Assembly (NCBI GenBank): GCA_947503365.1
Contig: CANNDT010000013.1
Span: 1-64,000 of the forward strand
From: CANNDT01 sp945876205
GTDB lineage: Bacteria > Acidobacteriota > Vicinamibacteria > Vicinamibacterales > UBA2999
Reading direction: 5' to 3'
Length of the DNA: 64,000 nucleotides
The position numbers were made by a program, and so were the translations under genes. Below are positions 59,976 through 64,000 of the stretch, piece by piece (the stretch's first letter is position 1; every line of letters starts with the position of its first letter). Under the pieces are notes generated by a model. It was given only the letters and a program-made list of their open reading frames with translations. It was not told the DNA's origin and did not search any database.

Positions 59976-60899
59976 TCAACGCGACGGCGGAGGTTCGACC
60001 ACGAGCTTCTCGTTCACGATCCCCAGCACGTCGTCGAAGAACCTGTCGATCCTCGCTCGTCCGAGGACGGCCGGATGCGGACCCTGCCCGCGCCTGGGCA
60101 GCTCGGCTTCGATCTCCGCCAGATCCTTCGGCGCGAGGAACGGATGGTTGCCAATCGCCACGTCCCACGGACCCAGCTGCTTGAGCCGCTCGATGCTCTT
60201 CTTGAACGCGGGTCCAAACTCGGGCGCGTACTGCAGGCCGAGGCCGCCCGGTTCTATGACGCGATACGAGCGGCCCCGGTCTTTGGCCTGGAACTCCACC
60301 GACATCGCGCCGGGCGTATGGCCGGGCGTCAGGTAGAACGTGAACGTCGTATCGCCCACCGTCACCGCCTCGCCGTCTTTCAGCACGAGGTCACGCGGGA
60401 GCTTCGGAAAATTCTGCTGCTGCTGCGGGTTCGCCTGCTGCTTCTCGACGACGTCCCAGTCTTCGGCCGAGAGCGCGACGCGCGCGCCGGAGAGCTGCTT
60501 GATCCGCGCCGCGCCACCCGCGTGATCGAGGTGCGCGTGCGTGACGAACACATACTTGATGGTCGCCGGATCGAATCCGGCTTTCCTGACGCTGTCCACC
60601 AGCCAGTCGGCGGTCGGCGCGTAGCCCGAGTCGATCAGCACGGGGCCGGCCGATGTGGTGACGAGGTAGGCGGACACCGTCTGCAGGCCCACGTAGTAGA
60701 CGTTGTCGAAAAGCTTGAAGGGATCCTTGCGCTGGGCCTCGAGCGGGCCGCTCCGCTCGGTCTTGCCCCACGGGCCTTTCGCGTTCCACTTGTTCTGGTT
60801 GGTCTGCGCCGCGCCGCGCTGAATTCCCTCCTGCGCGGAGGGAACGGACACCGCCAGCAGGCATGCCACTGCCGCCAAGGCCGTGTGGGATTTCTTCAT
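59976..60899 (-). CDS. MBL-fold hydrolase, subclass B3 beta-lactamase-like
   Basis: A 307-residue exported protein (MKKSHTALAAVACLLAVSVP SAQ). Full zinc motif VTHAHLDHAGGA, then YLTPGHTPGAMSVEF and a late histidine in AIGNHPFLAPKDL, the plan of subclass B3 metallo-beta-lactamases and their relatives. Unlike its two neighbours in type it keeps all metal ligands. Could be a beta-lactamase or a lactonase-like hydrolase of the aromatic pathway; the extra N-terminal segment WNAKGPWGKTERSGPLEAQ is unusual. Divergent from the MFS carrier at 60966. Confidence 0.8.
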   Translation of the reverse strand: MKKSHTALAAVACLLAVSVPSAQEGIQRGAAQTNQNKWNAKGPWGKTERSGPLEAQRKDPFKLFDNVYYVGLQTVSAYLVTTSAGPVLIDSGYAPTADWLVDSVRKAGFDPATIKYVFVTHAHLDHAGGAARIKQLSGARVALSAEDWDVVEKQQANPQQQQNFPKLPRDLVLKDGEAVTVGDTTFTFYLTPGHTPGAMSVEFQAKDRGRSYRVIEPGGLGLQYAPEFGPAFKKSIERLKQLGPWDVAIGNHPFLAPKDLAEIEAELPRRGQGPHPAVLGRARIDRFFDDVLGIVNEKLVVEPPPSR

Positions 60900-60965
60900 G
60901 GGCGCAAAGCTTATCGCAATATCAGCTTGACCGCCGGGAGCGTTCCGGCCGATGCTTCCGGTCGA

Positions 60966-62312
60966 ATGTTGACCGCAAACGAAGTCATCGACCAACGGCC
61001 GCTCAGTGGATTTCAGATCAGGACGATTGCGCTGTGCACGCTCGTCTTGCTTCTCGACGGCTTCGACACGCAGGCCATGGGCTTCCTCGTGCCGTATATT
61101 GCCCAAGACTTTGGCATCCCACTCAGCGCCTTCGGACCCGTCGGCTCCGCCGGGCTCTTCGGCCTCATGCTCGGCGCGATGGCGTCAGGACCGATCGCCG
61201 ATCGATGGGGCCGTAAGTGGACGATCATCATCTCCGCGCTCCTCTTCGGCGGCTTTTCGCTCGCGACCGCGACCGTCACCACGCTGAATTCCCTCGTGCT
61301 CCTGCGCTTCCTCACCGGCCTGGGCCTCGGCGGCGCAATGCCGAACGTCGTCTCACTCGCCGCGGAGTACGCGCCCAAGCGCCTGCAGGCCACGGTCGTG
61401 ACGCTGATCTTCGTTGGCATGGGCGGCGGCGCCGTGGTCGCCGGCCTTGTCGGACAGGCGATGATTCCGCTCTGGGGCTGGCGGTCGGTCTTCTACGTCG
61501 GCGGCGCGCTGCCGATCGCACTCGCACTCGTACTGATCAAGACGCTGCCTGAATCCGTCCGTTTCCTGGTGGTGCGCGGCGGCGACCCCGAGCAGGTGTC
61601 GTCCATCATGAGGAAGATCGCGCCAGACATGGCGAGCTCCGCGTTTCGAATCGAAGCCGCCGGCAGCCGTCACTCAGGGCTGGCGGTGCGGTATCTCTTC
61701 ACCGAAGGACGCGGTCTCGGCACGGTGCTGCTGTGGATCCCGTTCTTCATGAACCTGCTGATCCTCTACTTCATCCTTTTCTGGTTGCCCGCACTCCTTC
61801 GCCAGGCAGGCATGCCGGGCACGGCCGGCATCACCGCGGTGATGGTCTTCAGCATCGGCGGTATCGTCGGCACCGTGCTGCAGGGACCGCTGATGAACCG
61901 CCTCGGCGTCTACGCGTCGATCGTCACGGAATTCGCCGCCTCGCTCATCCTCGTGATCGTGGCGTCGTCGATCTTTTCAAACTTCCCGGTGATGATGCTG
62001 GTCACGTTCATCCTTGGCGTGACGGTGCAGGGGACGCAGGCGGGACTCAACGCGCTCTCGGCGATCTACTACCCGACGACGATGCGCTCGACGGGCGTGG
62101 GGTGGGCGCTCGGCGTGGGACGCGTGGGATCGATCGTCGGTCCGCTGATCGGCGGGATGATGCTCGGCATGCAGTGGACGCCGCCGGAGATTTTCAGAGC
62201 CGGCGCCATTCCCGCGCTGTGCGCGATGGCGGCGGTGATCGCCAGCAATTTCCTGCAGGGCGCGCAGAGCCCGTACCGGACGGACGCACCCGCGCCGACC
62301 GTAGCGCACTAA
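60966..62312 (+). CDS. MFS transporter, aromatic acid:H+ symporter (AAHS) type
   Basis: A 448-residue carrier with twelve helices. LDGFDTQAMGFLVPYIAQDF in helix 1 is the AAHS hallmark (Asp needed for transport in PcaK/BenK). MASGPIADRWGRKWTIIIS is motif A; RFLTGLGLGGAMPNVVSLAA and EYAPKRLQATVVTLIF follow. ATG 60966 is chosen because the family signature begins shortly after; sequence upstream in this frame is not coding. Near a gentisate operon and a GntR regulator, gentisate or a related hydroxybenzoate is the likely substrate. Confidence 0.88.
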   Translation: MLTANEVIDQRPLSGFQIRTIALCTLVLLLDGFDTQAMGFLVPYIAQDFGIPLSAFGPVGSAGLFGLMLGAMASGPIADRWGRKWTIIISALLFGGFSLATATVTTLNSLVLLRFLTGLGLGGAMPNVVSLAAEYAPKRLQATVVTLIFVGMGGGAVVAGLVGQAMIPLWGWRSVFYVGGALPIALALVLIKTLPESVRFLVVRGGDPEQVSSIMRKIAPDMASSAFRIEAAGSRHSGLAVRYLFTEGRGLGTVLLWIPFFMNLLILYFILFWLPALLRQAGMPGTAGITAVMVFSIGGIVGTVLQGPLMNRLGVYASIVTEFAASLILVIVASSIFSNFPVMMLVTFILGVTVQGTQAGLNALSAIYYPTTMRSTGVGWALGVGRVGSIVGPLIGGMMLGMQWTPPEIFRAGAIPALCAMAAVIASNFLQGAQSPYRTDAPAPTVAH

Positions 62313-62313
62313 C

Positions 62314-62382
62314 GCGGACCGTAAAGGTCCGCGCCGCATCGAGAATAGTGCGCGGCCGCATCGAGCGATAGTCCGCGCCCGT
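62314..62382. repeat. Palindromic repeat P1, one full and two degenerate copies
   Basis: GCGGACCGTAAAGGTCCGC then GCCGCATCGAG (62314-62342), followed by TGCGCGGCCGCATCGAG and AGTCCGCGCCCG. It starts one base after the MFS stop and fills the gap to the convergent GntR gene. Confidence 0.92.
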
Positions 62383-62388
62383 GTCCGA

Positions 62389-63138
62389 TTAGTTAATCGT
62401 GGTGGAGGTCGTCAGGTCCAGCATCGGCCGCCGCACCTTCCTGTCGCTGCGGTAGAACGTGCGTCCATTGGCCTTGCGCAGGCGGAAGTAGGGCTCGAGC
62501 ACGTCGAGCGTCCGCTGCATGCCGACCGCCAGATGCTCGCGCACGGCGTCGGCCGCTTTCACCGCATCGCCCGACGTCAGGGCATCCAGCAGATCTTCAT
62601 GACGATGGGGTACGTCGCCCAGCGCCGGCTGGCGGATGGCGCCGAACCAGATGATGTTGAGGGCGTGCGTCTTGTCGATCGCTTCCGACAGCGCGGGACA
62701 GCGCGCGCACTCCGAGACGCGGCGATGCAGCTTCATGTGCAGACCGATGTAGAGCAACCGATCGGGCTGGGTGCGGAGCATGTCCACACGCTGCGCCATC
62801 TTGCGGAGCTCGGTCCGATCGGCGGCGGTGGCGACGCGAGTGAACAGGACGGCCGCCTGCACTTCAAGCGCTTCGCGGACGACGAAATGGCCCTTCACGT
62901 CTTCGGGTGATGGAATGCGAACGCGGGTGCCGGCGCGGGGGCGGCTCTCGAGCAACCCTTCGAACTCGAGGCGCAGCAGCGCTTCCGAGACCGGCAGGAA
63001 GCTCATGCCAAGCTCGGCGGCTAACTTGCGCCGTGAGATCACCTGGCCAAGCGCGATCTCGCCGCTGAGAATGCGCTGTCTGACAATCGCATAGGCTTCG
63101 GCGGCCAGACTCGAGGTTTCGACAAGTTCTTTCATCAT
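62389..63138 (-). CDS. GntR-family transcriptional regulator (FadR/FCD type)
   Basis: A 249-residue regulator (MMKELVETSSLAAEAY at 63138). N-terminal winged helix: YAIVRQRILSGEIALGQVIS, RRKLAAELGMSFLPVSEALL, RLEFEGLLESRPRAGTRVRI. C-terminal all-helical FCD ligand domain with metal-binding His (LHMKLHRRVSECARCPALSE, HRHEDLLDALTSGDAVKAAD). Such proteins often repress carboxylate or aromatic catabolic genes. Convergent to the AAHS carrier; it is the only recognisable DNA-binding regulator in this half of the window. Confidence 0.9.
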   Translation of the reverse strand: MMKELVETSSLAAEAYAIVRQRILSGEIALGQVISRRKLAAELGMSFLPVSEALLRLEFEGLLESRPRAGTRVRIPSPEDVKGHFVVREALEVQAAVLFTRVATAADRTELRKMAQRVDMLRTQPDRLLYIGLHMKLHRRVSECARCPALSEAIDKTHALNIIWFGAIRQPALGDVPHRHEDLLDALTSGDAVKAADAVREHLAVGMQRTLDVLEPYFRLRKANGRTFYRSDRKVRRPMLDLTTSTTIN

Positions 63139-63197
63139 CACAAGGTCCAGGATTCCGAGTTCCGCGTTCCTGATTCCACCGGGTGCCGGACTATATA

Positions 63198-64000
63198 TCA
63201 CGAGCGAGGGAAGCGCGCATTGCGGATCTGCTCAATAAGACGGCGTACTGGCTCGCGTGCGGGGTAGCCCGGGTAATCTCTGAGCAAACGCTCGAACTGA
63301 TCGGCGGCGAGATCGAATCGTCCCTGCGCGGCGAAGGCGCGGCCGAGCATGTCGCGGGCGGGCGCCACGTTGGCGTGGTTGGGCAGCGCGCGGATAAAGG
63401 TGTCGAGCTGCTCGATGGCCGCGTCCATCCGCCCTTCGGCGAGAAACTCCGTGCCGAGCGCGTACCGCGCGCCCGGGTAGTCGGCGGCCGAGGCGCGAAG
63501 CTCGCCCATCGCCGCCTCGCGCTGCCCCGCCTTCAAGAGCTCCGTGCCCAGGAGAAAGTGACCGCGCCCATTCGGCCATCGGTCCACGATCGTCCGCGCC
63601 AGCGACAGAGTCGAACTGTACTCACGATTTCTGGCGATCGTTCCGGCGGCAAGCAGAAGACCTAACGCAATCGCAATTGCCGCCGCAGCATATGAGTACG
63701 CGCGTGGGGCGAGCCTTGTCAGGCTCGCCCCACAAGTGACGAACAAGACGATCAGCGCCGCGAGCGGCAGATACATCCGCCGCTCGGCACCGACCTCGGT
63801 CGCAATCGGGACGAAGCTCGACGTTGGCGAGAGCGTGATGAAGAACACGGCGCCGAGAAATCCCAGCATCGGCCATCGGATGAGCGCGACGACCGTCGCG
63901 AGACCGAGCGCCACGATCAGGGCGGCCTGCGGAAGGACGTCGCTGAACGCGATCGGCCGCGGCACGCCGTAGTCGACCACCAGGTCGCGCGGCCAGACCG
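63198..64000 (-). CDS. Membrane protein with C-terminal TPR repeats, 5' end outside the window
   Basis: The frame is open to the window edge (upstream residues read VWPRDLVVDYGVPRP). About 267 residues are visible: three to four helices (AALIVALGLATVVALIRWPM, GFLGAVFFITLSP), the conserved loop SSFVPIATEVGAERRMYLPL, then a TPR domain (FLLGTELLKAGQREAAMGEL, YALGTEFLAEGRMDAAIEQL, MLGRAFAAQGRFDLAADQFE). This plan (GT-C-like membrane part with TPR tail; AERRMYLP) is that of TMTC/O-mannosyltransferase-like bacterial proteins. Catalytic N-terminus not visible. Confidence 0.75.
   Translation of the reverse strand, partial: VWPRDLVVDYGVPRPIAFSDVLPQAALIVALGLATVVALIRWPMLGFLGAVFFITLSPTSSFVPIATEVGAERRMYLPLAALIVLFVTCGASLTRLAPRAYSYAAAAIAIALGLLLAAGTIARNREYSSTLSLARTIVDRWPNGRGHFLLGTELLKAGQREAAMGELRASAADYPGARYALGTEFLAEGRMDAAIEQLDTFIRALPNHANVAPARDMLGRAFAAQGRFDLAADQFERLLRDYPGYPAREPVRRLIEQIRNARFPRS

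Noticed and set aside
59898..60965. A long N-terminal extension of the AAHS carrier
   Set aside because: The extension is the antisense of the B3-type MBL gene; carrier homologues begin near MLTANEVIDQRPLSG.

Overview
The window is GC-rich and gene-dense, with short intergenic gaps. It carries large TonB-dependent receptors with carboxypeptidase-regulatory-like N-termini, repeated DUF6152-type secreted proteins, a full Tad pilus locus and a tetraether-synthase-like radical SAM enzyme. Together these suggest a soil Acidobacteriota, probably Vicinamibacteria (subdivision 6). This placement is inference from gene content; no rRNA or tRNA gene was seen.

Layout. 1-2159: 5' part of gltB (minus). 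2439-5448: radical SAM lipid-synthase-like protein and an SDR. 5462-12232 (minus): branched-chain-type ABC transporter (LivKHMGF order) running into a UbiD decarboxylase, a flavin-reductase-like protein and a 44-residue coupled peptide. 12412-14544: MNT-HEPN pair, a SEC-C protein, and the broken C-terminus of a DNA methyltransferase. 14598-18777: TonB receptor and secreted proteins. 18956-21226: NicO-type transporter, PIN toxin-antitoxin, zeta-toxin operon with an HsdM-like leader remnant. 21304-36561: Tad pilus locus. The minus arm is flp-flp-tadV-cpaB-cpaC-cpaE-cpaF-tadB-tadC-AAA-DUF192-SPOR; the plus arm is a small membrane protein, a receiver-like repeat protein and three TadE/F/G pseudopilins. 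A near-consensus sigma-54 promoter faces the pilin genes. 36578-42531: glycosyltransferases, folE, TPR protein, MFS exporter. 42528-63138: aromatic-acid catabolic region with a gentisate operon (TonB receptor, MBL protein, FAH-family hydrolase, gentisate dioxygenase, maleate isomerase, MetE-like enzyme, two secreted proteins), pterin genes, CaiB CoA-transferase, a second FAH protein, three MBL proteins in all, an AAHS-type aromatic-acid MFS carrier and a GntR regulator. 63198-64000: partial membrane/TPR protein.

How the genes work together. The gentisate operon makes a plausible route: gentisate to maleylpyruvate (dioxygenase), hydrolysis to maleate and pyruvate (FAH protein), maleate to fumarate (isomerase with the two expected cysteines). 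The AAHS carrier and GntR regulator nearby fit uptake and control. FolE, PTPS and pterin carbinolamine dehydratase fit tetrahydrobiopterin synthesis and recycling, though no aromatic amino acid hydroxylase is in the window.

Two features cut across the whole window. First, at least six families of short palindromic or tandem repeats sit at gene boundaries and often inside reading frames, where they supply N-termini, C-termini, signal peptides or in-frame insertions. Second, at least six genes have a TANNNT -10 hexamer exactly six bases before the start codon, suggesting leaderless mRNAs, one of them apparently with a CTG start.
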